DNA of 13,579 nt from Balneolaceae bacterium (GTDB lineage Bacteria; Bacteroidota; Rhodothermia; Balneolales; Balneolaceae). The DNA lies in assembly GCA_007123785.1 (NCBI GenBank), contig SLGL01000364.1, positions 1 through 13,579 on the forward strand, in the 5' to 3' direction. Shown here one piece after another: positions 1 to 5,804 of the stretch. A model generated the notes under the pieces. The model searched no databases, had not been told where the DNA came from, and saw only the letters and a program-made list of their open reading frames with translations. Each line of letters begins with the position of its first letter. The first letter of the stretch is position 1. The position numbers were made by a program, and so were the translations under genes.

Positions 1-80
1 ATTCCCGATGAGCCTTTTACAAGCAGTTGGGCACCGGCTATCAGGAGCAGTAAACCTGCAATGAATAGAAGAATGGTCAT
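1..80 (-). CDS. Calcium/sodium antiporter, N-terminal fragment (runs off window)
   Basis: Only the first 26 codons are present, starting at the ATG on the minus strand at 80-78. They read as one hydrophobic helix, MTILLFIAGLLLLIAGAQLL, followed by VKGSSG. A first helix ending in G-A-x-x-L-V-x-G-S/A-S is the usual opening of the YrbG/CaxA-type (K+-dependent) Na+/Ca2+ exchangers, inner-membrane proteins that swap Ca2+ for Na+. An in-frame TAA lies four codons upstream, which fixes this ATG as the start. No Shine-Dalgarno is seen, as for most genes here. The gene lies directly downstream of the group II intron on the same strand, so the intron sits in its leader or promoter region. The family call rests on one helix and its motif; the two signature repeats that would prove it are outside the window. 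Confidence 0.65.
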   Translation of the reverse strand, partial: MTILLFIAGLLLLIAGAQLLVKGSSG

Positions 81-165
81 GAAAGCAAAAGTTTAAATAT
101 TGGTTACGGATAAGATCCTAAATGTGCAAATCTTTGTTTTAATCAATTAAACACACAGGGCGAGC

Positions 166-980
166 TTCCGGGTAGAGCGGTTCGTTGCCTCCCCGCTCCC
201 CCACAGACCCGTACGAGCGGAATTACCGCGTACGGTTCCTCTGTTTGTGGTTTCGCCTTCTCAGTCCTTACCGCTATCTGTACCTCAACCGTTTACATGG
301 TATCCCGTCAGCTCTGGTCTGCCGGGTTCGGTGGGTCAGGCCCACGCCATGTTTCTGTGATACAGGTCCACAATACAGGTGCCCTCCTTTCCTGACAGAT
401 GGGTCTCGTGGAGCCAATTCCCCATCCTTCATCGGTACTATTCAGACACTAAGACTGCCTTCGCCCTTCTCGTTGCCTTCGGTTTCCCTCGACGTCGATA
501 CCGCTGCGCTGCTGCCTTGTTTCTTCGTGCAGGGTGGCAGCAAATACCCCGCAACGCCTGGACTGCTGGTCACCGGCCAATCCACAACCGGAGCTTCGCG
601 CGGAGGCGGGAGGCTCTCCCAAGTTCCCATGGAAACCTGATGTGGGTTTGCCCTGCTCTTAGACCCCGGCCCTCATGCACACGACTCACCTTGTTAACGC
701 CATGGCATTGCTGCTCCCGCGTAGGCTAAAAACGAAAGCTCGGACAATAAGAAATATTTCTTGGCTCTATCACACGGCCTTCCCGCTCCCTGTCTACGCT
801 TCGTGCCAGCCTCTCGAGTGACGACGCAAGACTCGGTTCTGGCTGTTGGTTAAACTTTACCAGATGGGATTGTCCCCAAAATGAAGGTTACCCATAGGTT
901 TCCTGCGAAAGGTTTCAAAGAACTATTGTTAATCCCCTTTCATGGGCTTAACTTGGCGCAATAGCCCGCATTTCTCACAC
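166..980 (-). mobile_element. ORF-less group II intron
   Basis: Read on the minus strand, the element begins at 980 with GTGTG, matching the group II 5' consensus GUGYG, followed by GCGCCAAGTTAAGCCCATG, the typical start of domain I. It ends with a domain V hairpin (238-206) whose arms GAACCGTACG and CGTACGGGTC enclose a GCGG/CCGC stem and a UAAU loop. A domain VI hairpin (AGCGG/CCGCT) with a bulged A near 173 follows, placing the 3' end about 7 nt later at 166-167. The intron is about 815 nt. The stretch between domain I and domain V has only short overlapping frames and no reverse transcriptase or maturase motifs, so any mobility would need a protein in trans. It lies between genes rather than inside one. 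The 5' end is well defined, the 3' end is good to a few bases. Subclass is not assigned. Confidence 0.85.
206..238 (-). ncRNA. Group II intron domain V
   Basis: This is the catalytic hairpin of the intron above. The lower stem is GAACCGTACG against CGTACGGGTC, with one A-G mismatch at the third pair, and the upper stem is closed by a UAAU tetraloop. Preservation of this 33-nt element and of the domain VI hairpin suggests the RNA is not badly decayed and might still fold. Confidence 0.8.
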
Positions 981-1175
981 TAAAATTATTTGAAAACGAT
1001 ATACACCTAATTGTTATCAACTTATAATTCAATATAAACTTTTTTTAAAAAACACCCTGTCAAACACTGCGAAATTTAACCGTAAGCTGCGCTGTCCCCA
1101 TCGGTGTAAACAATCGAATGTTTGGGACTTTCATTTTAAGATTATATTGCCGGCATAAAAGGAGGTGTTGAAATT

Positions 1176-1377
1176 ATGGAGTGGAAGGATTTCCTTCAAA
1201 ATAGATATAAAGTGAAGTCTTCAGACGAATCTTGAGCTACAGAAAGAAACTGTAATAAAAAAAATTGGACAAGATTTCATCACTACTAAGCACCGGGAGA
1301 AATATGTTTACGTATTGATTTTAAAAAGCCGAATACGTTTTAGATATAACCTAAAAGTCCCAAGTAAGGAAAAGTAA
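1176..1377 (+). pseudogene. Frameshifted small ORF with a strong Shine-Dalgarno
   Basis: An ATG at 1176 is preceded by AGGAGGTG at 1160-1167, the only full-strength Shine-Dalgarno noticed in the window. The frame encodes MEWKDFLQNRYKVKSSDES and stops at 1233-1235. The +1 frame is open from 1216 to a TAA at 1375-1377 and looks protein-like: LQTNLELQKETVIKKIGQ, then DFITTKHREKYVYVLILKSR, then a basic tail. Joining the two by one shift near 1215-1232 gives a basic protein of about 67 residues. I do not recognise it. A decayed gene is the simplest reading; no familiar programmed-frameshift signal is visible. The strong ribosome site contrasts with the neighbouring genes and suggests a foreign origin. 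Confidence 0.4.
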
Positions 1378-1559
1378 AGTCGGGGAGATGTAATTTATAT
1401 TTAAAATAATGGCAGTTTGACTACTTTCATTCGTTGTTTGGTCATCATTTTTATCAGAAAGAGCTATCCACGGTACATGTTGTCGGAATATTTCCTCAAA
1501 ATCCATATGTCAAGAAAGTCTTCCAGTTCCTGTAATTCTTCGAAGGTTAATGTGGCTCG
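1351..1559 (-). pseudogene. Degenerate ORF remnant, start resembling YecA/UPF0149 proteins
   Basis: On the minus strand the frame from 1559 reads RATLTFEELQELEDFLDI and then stops at 1464. The LTFEELQELEDFL stretch resembles the first helix of UPF0149/YecA-type proteins. An overlapping frame starts at the ATG at 1506 (MDFEEIFRQHVPWIALSDKN) and stays open for 51 codons to 1351. It overlaps the opposite-strand pseudogene over 1351-1377. Neither frame is a complete known protein and nothing convincing continues upstream. I read it as a relic, with the family resemblance weak. Confidence 0.25.
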
Positions 1560-1597
1560 TCAGCACATGGTATAACTGTTGGATGTAAGATTATAAA

Positions 1598-1611
1598 ATA
1601 GTGTAGTGTCA
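1598..1611 (+). repeat. 14-nt direct repeat, copy 1
   Basis: ATAGTGTAGTGTCA is identical to 2405-2418. The copies flank about 800 bp holding the tRNA-Leu and the hsdM relic. It may be the end of a lost insertion sequence. An exact 14-mer could still arise by chance in a window this size. Confidence 0.4.
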
Positions 1612-1624
1612 TCTGTAAAATCGT

Positions 1625-1662
1625 GGGAGAGTTTTCGGACGAGTCGATCCGGAAACTATCCC
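1625..1662. other. Long imperfect inverted repeat (hairpin)
   Basis: The arms GGGAGAGTTTTCGGA (1625-1639) and TCCGGAAACTATCCC (1648-1662) pair over 15 positions with one mismatch and one G-U, around the 8-nt loop CGAGTCGA. No T-run follows closely on either strand, so it is a poor standard terminator. It lies about 175 nt beyond the 3' end of tRNA-Leu on the minus strand. Function unknown. Confidence 0.5.
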
Positions 1663-1836
1663 TATAATTTTAATGGGCTCATTTAACAGATAGAATGGCA
1701 AGGAGGGTGTTGATTGAGGTCTCTGCATGATTTTAACTTCAACAGGGGCGGGAAAGTCCGGTTCCTCGTCCCTTTGATGCCAGAAAAAAGACTATACCGT
1801 CTCACTGCATGATACTCACAACTCAGACTGGCAAAG

Positions 1837-1920
1837 TACCCGGGAAGGGACTCGAACCCTTACGACATCGCTGCCACCGGATTTTGAGTCCGGCGCGTCT
1901 ACCAATTCCGCCACCCGGGC
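1837..1920 (-). tRNA. tRNA-Leu (CAA)
   Basis: An 84-nt class II tRNA runs from 1920 down to the discriminator A at 1837. The acceptor arm is GCCCGGG against CCCGGGT, with a final G-U pair. The D-arm is present (GGCGGAATTGGTAGACGC). The anticodon stem CCGGA/TCCGG encloses the loop CTCAAAA with anticodon CAA at 1886-1884, which reads the leucine codon UUG. A long variable arm typical of tRNA-Leu (GCAGCGATGTCGT) precedes the T-arm AAGGGTTCGAGTCCCTT. The CCA end is not encoded and must be added by nucleotidyltransferase. No direct repeat of its 3' end was seen nearby, so there is no evidence of an attachment site, although the surroundings look like an integration hotspot. Confidence 0.97.
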
Positions 1921-1936
1921 ATATTGAATTAGAAAA

Positions 1937-1969
1937 CAAAGATACAACAATCGGTATGATTTGTTCAAA
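1937..1969 (-). promoter_or_regulatory. Bacteroidota-type promoter of tRNA-Leu
   Basis: On the minus strand a TTTG box (1969-1966) is followed after 21 nt by TATCTTTG (1944-1937), a full match to the Bacteroidota -33/-7 consensus TTTG / TAnnTTTG. The tRNA starts 17 nt beyond the -7 box, which leaves room for a short 5' leader. Confidence 0.75.
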
Positions 1970-2165
1970 GAGGAATTGAACTTAATTTTATCTCATGAAA
2001 CCCTGAAAGCAGGGTGTAACATTTTGCCAATAAGTCATCAGCAGGATTTAATCAATGAAGAAATATAGTCTTAAAATTCCGGTTGTACCATTAGACAGGT
2101 CACAACTCATTTAGTAAGATGGACCGTGTATTCAGATTCGTTATTCATCAACTCTAAGCCAACCC

Positions 2166-2408
2166 ATGCTCACAGGTGAACTCAAAAACAGAGTCGATAA
2201 AATCTGGGATACCCTCTGGCGGGGATCTCCAGCCCGCTGACGGTGATTGAACAGCTCACCTACCTGCTTTTTATAAATAAGCTGGATGACCAGCAGACTC
2301 GTCTGGAGATAAAAAATTGAGCGGACAGCTAAACCGATTGAAGATTCCATATTTTCGGAGGACCAGCATCATCTGCGATGGAATAACCTCAAGCAGTTTG
2401 ATCCATAG
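2166..2408 (+). pseudogene. hsdM: hsdM relic (type I restriction-modification methylase, N-terminus only)
   Basis: The frame from the ATG at 2166 reads MLTGELKNRVDKIWDTLWRG, then shifts near 2220 into ISSPLTVIEQLTYLLFINKL followed by DDQQTRLEIKN, and shifts back near 2318 into a segment ending HLRWNNLKQFDP. This matches the N-terminal helical domain of HsdM, the DNA methyltransferase subunit of type I restriction systems, up to the conserved W-x-x-L motif. Intact HsdM is about 500 residues, so only the first sixth or so remains, with two frameshifts and none of the SAM-binding or NPPY motifs. Homology ends exactly where the 14-nt repeat at 2405 begins. No hsdS or hsdR is visible. This is a dead remnant, probably severed by a mobile-element event. 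Confidence 0.85.
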
Positions 2409-2418
2409 TGTAGTGTCA
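2405..2418 (+). repeat. 14-nt direct repeat, copy 2, at the hsdM breakpoint
   Basis: ATAGTGTAGTGTCA matches 1598-1611 exactly and starts at the last hsdM codon, so it may be the outer end of a lost insertion sequence. A diverged similar string, TAGTGTCGTGTTAACAA, occurs at 8179-8195. The following bases hold a small hairpin, GTTTC-GCAA-GAAAC. Confidence 0.4.
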
Positions 2419-2508
2419 AGAATGAAGTTTCGCAAGAAACCCGTCCCGAAGCGTCAAAGAATTTCTTAGAACAAAACATCTTACAAAGATCTAAGAAAAA
2501 TCTTTTAT

Positions 2509-2543
2509 TTTGAAGGATAAGGAATGATTTTCAAATATATTTG
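2509..2543 (+). promoter_or_regulatory. Possible promoter in front of the structured repeat
   Basis: TATATTTG at 2536-2543 fits the TAnnTTTG -7 box. A TTTG lies 23 nt upstream at 2509-2512, at the long end of the accepted spacing. Transcription would run rightward into the hairpin cluster and antisense to the zinc-ribbon pseudogene. AT-rich sequence makes a chance match possible. Confidence 0.35.
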
Positions 2544-2570
2544 TATATCAAATAATGGCGAAAGGAAAGC

Positions 2571-2760
2571 TGCACCGAGTGCCGTTAGGCACGGCCAATA
2601 TTGTGACCCGATGATTCATCACCGGGCCTGAGACAACTTCCGATGCGAAAGTACCGTAGGTACGATCCGTTTGGGTAAGGTGCCCGTTCCATATGATGCC
2701 CCAATTTCATTCCGTTTGGGTGCTCAGTAGGGCGCTGACCAGGTTTTTGCCCGGCTACCA
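2571..2760 (+). repeat. Hairpin-rich structured repeat (REP-like or insertion-sequence relic)
   Basis: Three hairpins follow each other: GTGCC-GTTA-GGCAC (2579-2592), CCCGATGAT against ATCACCGGG (2607-2626, one mismatch) and GTACC-GTA-GGTAC (2651-2663). The segment also carries TCCGTTTGGGT twice, at 2666-2676 and 2711-2721. A 17-nt stretch of it, 2659-2675, recurs with one change at 10751-10767. Serial short hairpins of this kind suit a dispersed palindromic repeat or a transposon end better than a coding gene. The C-terminal third of the overlapping minus-strand frame is read out of this segment and is low in recognisable sequence, supporting insertion into or against that gene's 3' end. Boundaries are estimates. 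Confidence 0.5.
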
Positions 2761-3120
2761 TCGGGTTTTCATCAGATCCGATTTCAAGATGTTTCTTGTT
2801 GTCAGGGATTGAATTCAGGTCAATGATTCCGGCAATACTGTATTCAATATTATTTCCTCCTCTGATCCCAAGCTTTGCCGCCTGTTCTACCTTGTTGGTG
2901 TCGAAAACCACAACAGGACATTTTTTACAAAAATGACTGCCTGAGAGGCTTGTCGCAAATTCACCTTCGTCTATTTCAGATCTGACTAATAATAATATCG
3001 TAGAGTATTTTTGAATCAATTCTGAACCACATTCCGGACAAGTAGTCAGATTGAAATCGGCACTATGATATTTTCGTCTTGACCGGTTAAAATAATCGAT
3101 CCAATTCAGTTAAATTTCAT
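2585..3120 (-). pseudogene. Zinc-ribbon protein gene, frameshifted at its start
   Basis: Codons from about 3107 downward encode NWIDYFNRSRRKYH, then a zinc-ribbon knuckle CPECG near 3040, then SLSGSHFCKKCPVVVFDT with the second CxxC, then a segment ending HLEIGSDENP. Four cysteines in two CxxC pairs suggest a structural zinc site. The frame lacks any ATG, GTG or TTG before the first knuckle. An ATG at 3120-3118 has AGGAG a few bases upstream, overlapping the stop of the upstream membrane gene, and begins MKFN but meets TGA at once; one missing base there would restore the whole protein. That is why I call it a frameshift. A start at the TTG at 3019 would lose the first knuckle. The last 60 or so residues come from the structured repeat and look unnatural. 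Function unknown. Confidence 0.6.
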
Positions 3121-3127
3121 CATTCTC

Positions 3128-3313
3128 CTATTCCTGATTTTTACGTTTGAACATACCGATAGCAATGCCCAGGATAAGCCCCGTAATATTTCCTGTTAAT
3201 ATTCCGATCGGAATCTGATCTGCCAGGATCCCCAATACTACACCTGACAGCAGACAGATACTCATCCCCACTACAATCGACTTGTATATGATTCTTTCGT
3301 TATGGTGATCCAT
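3128..3313 (-). CDS. Small two-helix membrane protein
   Basis: A 61-residue protein starts at the ATG at 3313. After a short charged start (MDHHNERIIYK) come two hydrophobic segments at about residues 12-31 and 34-54, both rich in glycine spaced as small-residue faces (GVVLGI, GILTGNITGLILGIAIG), and a basic tail, FKRKNQE. This predicts an inner-membrane hairpin with the tail in the cytoplasm. Its stop codon TAG forms part of the AGGAG ribosome site of the zinc-ribbon gene 8 nt further on, so the two were co-transcribed and translationally coupled. I do not recognise a named family. Length, hydrophobic pattern and tight spacing make it a credible real gene. Confidence 0.6.
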   Translation of the reverse strand: MDHHNERIIYKSIVVGMSICLLSGVVLGILADQIPIGILTGNITGLILGIAIGMFKRKNQE

Positions 3314-3411
3314 TGTTCTATGCTTTTTTTAAAAAATTTGATACCAGACTTCCTGTATCCTTCACCCCTGCCCGACTGGCCATCTTCACTCTCCCAAATG
3401 ATATGACTCAA

Positions 3412-3840
3412 TCAGAAACCCATGGTCTGCTCATTCTTTCCGATCCTCCAGTCCGGTATCAAAATGAAGGACTTCCTTTTCATCTCATGCCACCTGTTTC
3501 TCGTTTTCAGATTTCTTTTTTTTTGCATCAGTGCATCAGCATCATTCAGCCGTTCACTGACTGTTTTGATGTTTTTTCTCAACTTCGAATCCTCAGCGCC
3601 GGGCCCGCCAAGAATCGGGAGAGGTATCCGTGCCAGATCAATTAAATCAGCGTTAACTCCCCGTTCTTTAAGAATTTTTTCAAGAGGCTGATTTTCCAGC
3701 TCCGTACCCTTAATGGCTGTATTGAATTTATCAACGTAGCCCTGGTGATGTTTGGCGTGATGAATCTCCATCGTTCTTGCATCGATAACTGGCTCCAGGG
3801 CATCATACGAAAATGAAATTTTTGGAAGTTGATGTGACAT
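3412..3840 (-). pseudogene. Fe/Mn superoxide dismutase, C-terminal half replaced
   Basis: From the ATG at 3840 the protein begins MSHQLPKISFSYDALEPVID and continues through ARTMEIHHAKHHQGYVDKFN to about residue 60 (LEKIL). This is the N-terminal helical hairpin of iron/manganese superoxide dismutase, including His27 (the first metal ligand) and Tyr35. After LEKIL the homology stops. The remaining 80 or so residues (LKERGVNADLIDLARIPLPI, then a basic tail) have neither the second His ligand nor the D-x-W-E-H motif, so three of the four metal ligands are missing. The family is normally about 200 residues and this frame gives 142. It cannot be an active dismutase. The frame is open 25 codons further upstream to 3915, but the SOD-type start is 3840. 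It is a deletion chimera or relic; the origin of the tail is not recognised. Confidence 0.6.
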
Positions 3841-4032
3841 GACTTTGTGATTTTTTTTGTTACTGTTTTGTTGATTTGTTGAAACAATAATGTAAGAATC
3901 TGAATTATTATACAAAATATTTACTTTGTTTATTAATTATAAATACTCCATGAGCAAAGGGTTTTTAAAGTAAATATTATCAACCATTAACAAATCGTTA
4001 TTGATCTTATCTATTGAAGAGATAGACAAAAG

Positions 4033-4206
4033 ATGTCTGTAAATTTTTGTGGATCAAAAAAATCAGGCCCTGAAATTCATCAGAATATCACTCCCGAATC
4101 TACAGCACTGAAAAAAATTATTAATCGGCTTAATCCAAAAGAACATTTCAATGATTTTTTCCGTTGTGGATATATAAGAATTCAATACTTTCTTAGAACC
4201 AAATGA
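4033..4206 (+). CDS. Small hypothetical protein, 57 residues
   Basis: An uninterrupted frame runs from the ATG at 4033 to TGA at 4204-4206. It begins MSVNFCGSKKSGPEIHQ and ends YIRIQYFLRTK. The middle (ALKKIINRLNPKEHFNDFF) looks like an amphipathic helix. The protein is basic and soluble, with two cysteines (6 and 45). No Shine-Dalgarno is seen, and the upstream TATCTATTG is one base off a -7 box. A hairpin with a T-run follows the stop after only 6 nt, which fits a short monocistronic transcript. I do not recognise a family. It may be a small regulator or the relic of a longer gene. Confidence 0.4.
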   Translation: MSVNFCGSKKSGPEIHQNITPESTALKKIINRLNPKEHFNDFFRCGYIRIQYFLRTK

Positions 4207-4212
4207 GATAGT

Positions 4213-4235
4213 CGGTTTATGTTAACCGCCTTTTT
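4213..4235 (+). terminator. Rho-independent terminator after the 57-codon ORF
   Basis: The stem CGGTT/AACCG (4213-4217 and 4224-4228) with loop TATGTT is followed two bases later by TTTTT at 4231-4235. The stem is short, so termination may be partial. It lies just upstream of the GWxTD gene and could isolate it or attenuate read-through. Confidence 0.5.
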
Positions 4236-4256
4236 CGGGCCTTTGAAGAGTCGTTC

Positions 4257-5711
4257 ATGTGTCCTATTTATTTGAATTTTCACAGAGTTACATTTTCATT
4301 GATCGCAGCGGTGATATCTGTAACTGTTGCCTGTTCAGGAACCAAGCCTCTTGAAGTTGAACGAGGTACGGAATACAACGACTCCTATCACAGAGACGAA
4401 GACGGACACCCCGAATTGCGACTCACTGCGATGGGTTTTCTAAATGAAACTGATATTGGAGTCATCACAGTTACCGCAGATATCGAAAACAGAAGCCTTG
4501 TCTACCGGCACCTTGACGGTAAAACATCCGCAGATATTGAAATGGCTATCACCATCGTAGGCAGAGAGGGAATGCGCTACATAGAGACGTTTACTGAAAC
4601 AAAAACCATCGAAAATGAGGTGTACGGGCCTCTCATCTTCGCCAATGTTACACGCTTTGAAAAAGATATCGAAGTACCCCCGGGCCGGTATGTAGTTTAC
4701 TTTTCCATTACTGATAAGGCATCTGACAGTGAAACAATACGGGAAGTAACTACCACCGTTCCTGATCCCGGAGAAGAGATTGTGGACCTGACTTCGATCC
4801 AGCTATTCGCTAAATTTCCGGATAAGCCGGAAAAAGATTTCGAGCCGATCACCACATATAATGTCTCAACCCAAAATGATAGTCTTCGATTTGTTGTACA
4901 GGTGGCTAACAATCGTCCCGGTGAACCTCTTCTTTTGCGTTCACGGCTGATTCGTTTTGACTCGGATACAACATCAGCCAGGTGGGCCAGTCAGCCCGAC
5001 TATTCGGTTTCAAGCCTGCCCTACAGAGGCATCGATTACCGGGACGAGGAAAATGTGGAACAAACCCAGCGAATACTTGATCAAACCGGGATTGTGATGA
5101 TTGAGTTTAATTACGAAAGACCTGAGCGGGGGAATTACCGGTTTGAAGTGGCAGCCGAACACGCTGACGGGGAAGAAGAAATACTGAGAGGCCGGGATTT
5201 CAGCGTAAAGGGAGAAAACTTTCCCCGGGTTGAAAGCCCAAGAGAACTGGCTGAACCTCTTGTTTATCTTATGAATGAAAAGGATTACGAAAAAATGATG
5301 GCTATCAAAGATCCCGATAAACTGAAAGAAGCTGTAGACCGTTTCTGGCTGGAAAATGTTGGCAGTATGAACAGGGCCAAAGAAGTTATTTACCGTTATT
5401 ATGAACGCGTGGAAGAAGCCAACAGGCAGTTTACCAATTTTAAGGAAGGCTGGAAAACCGATCGCGGAATGATCTATATTCTGTTTGGCCCACCCGTAAG
5501 AATTGAGAGGTATCTGAATGCTCAGCACTGGCTTGGTTCCGCAGAAACAAGAGACAGACGCTACAACTTCATGTTCAGGCGAACCCGAATACCGAGTGAC
5601 CATTACCCATTTGACAATTACATTCTCCAGAGAAACCAGGCATATCACACCTACCAATATCAGCAGGTACAGTTATGGCTGACAGGAAGAATACTGAATG
5701 CCACAATGTAA
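4257..5711 (+). CDS. GWxTD domain-containing lipoprotein
   Basis: This 484-residue protein starts at the ATG at 4257. Residues 1-30 are a signal peptide with a hydrophobic core ending VTVAC-SG, a plausible lipobox with the lipidated cysteine near residue 26. The middle is beta-rich with alternating polar strands (for example FVVQVANNRPGEPLLLRS), consistent with Ig-like or jelly-roll domains on the cell surface. A helical segment (PLVYLMNEKDYEKMMAIKD and on) precedes the signature GWKTDRGMIYILFGPP at 398-413, which defines the GWxTD domain of Bacteroidota, Balneolota and relatives. The domain then runs to the C-terminus and the length is normal for the family. The biochemical role of the family is unknown to me; an envelope location is inferred from the signal. 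It stands alone on this strand between a terminator and the regulator at 5805. Confidence 0.85.
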   Translation: MCPIYLNFHRVTFSLIAAVISVTVACSGTKPLEVERGTEYNDSYHRDEDGHPELRLTAMGFLNETDIGVITVTADIENRSLVYRHLDGKTSADIEMAITIVGREGMRYIETFTETKTIENEVYGPLIFANVTRFEKDIEVPPGRYVVYFSITDKASDSETIREVTTTVPDPGEEIVDLTSIQLFAKFPDKPEKDFEPITTYNVSTQNDSLRFVVQVANNRPGEPLLLRSRLIRFDSDTTSARWASQPDYSVSSLPYRGIDYRDEENVEQTQRILDQTGIVMIEFNYERPERGNYRFEVAAEHADGEEEILRGRDFSVKGENFPRVESPRELAEPLVYLMNEKDYEKMMAIKDPDKLKEAVDRFWLENVGSMNRAKEVIYRYYERVEEANRQFTNFKEGWKTDRGMIYILFGPPVRIERYLNAQHWLGSAETRDRRYNFMFRRTRIPSDHYPFDNYILQRNQAYHTYQYQQVQLWLTGRILNATM

Positions 5712-5804
5712 AATTATTAATCCACCTGCCCAACTTAAAGATTTCGTTTCATTTACCAATTTCATAGTTTCATTAAATAAACCAAGCAATTATTTCATAT
5801 AATC

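Noticed and set aside
185..729. Long open frames on both strands across 185-729
   Set aside because: They lie inside the group II intron, overlap each other in several frames and show no domain; they follow from GC-rich structured RNA sequence.
541..987. Possible exon-binding sites of the intron: TAAAGTT (859-853) against AATTTTA, and TATTTG (546-541) against CAAATA in the 5' exon
   Set aside because: Matches of this length with G-U allowed are expected about once by chance in 815 nt, and their order in domain I is opposite to the usual EBS2-then-EBS1 order.
2555..2614. Plus-strand mini-ORF MAKGKLHRVPLGTANIVTR after a promoter-like box
   Set aside because: It is read straight through the hairpin repeat, is only 19 codons and has no Shine-Dalgarno; more likely part of a structured repeat.
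5010..5657. 215-codon open frame on the minus strand
   Set aside because: It is entirely antisense to the GWxTD lipoprotein gene, whose frame carries the recognisable domain.
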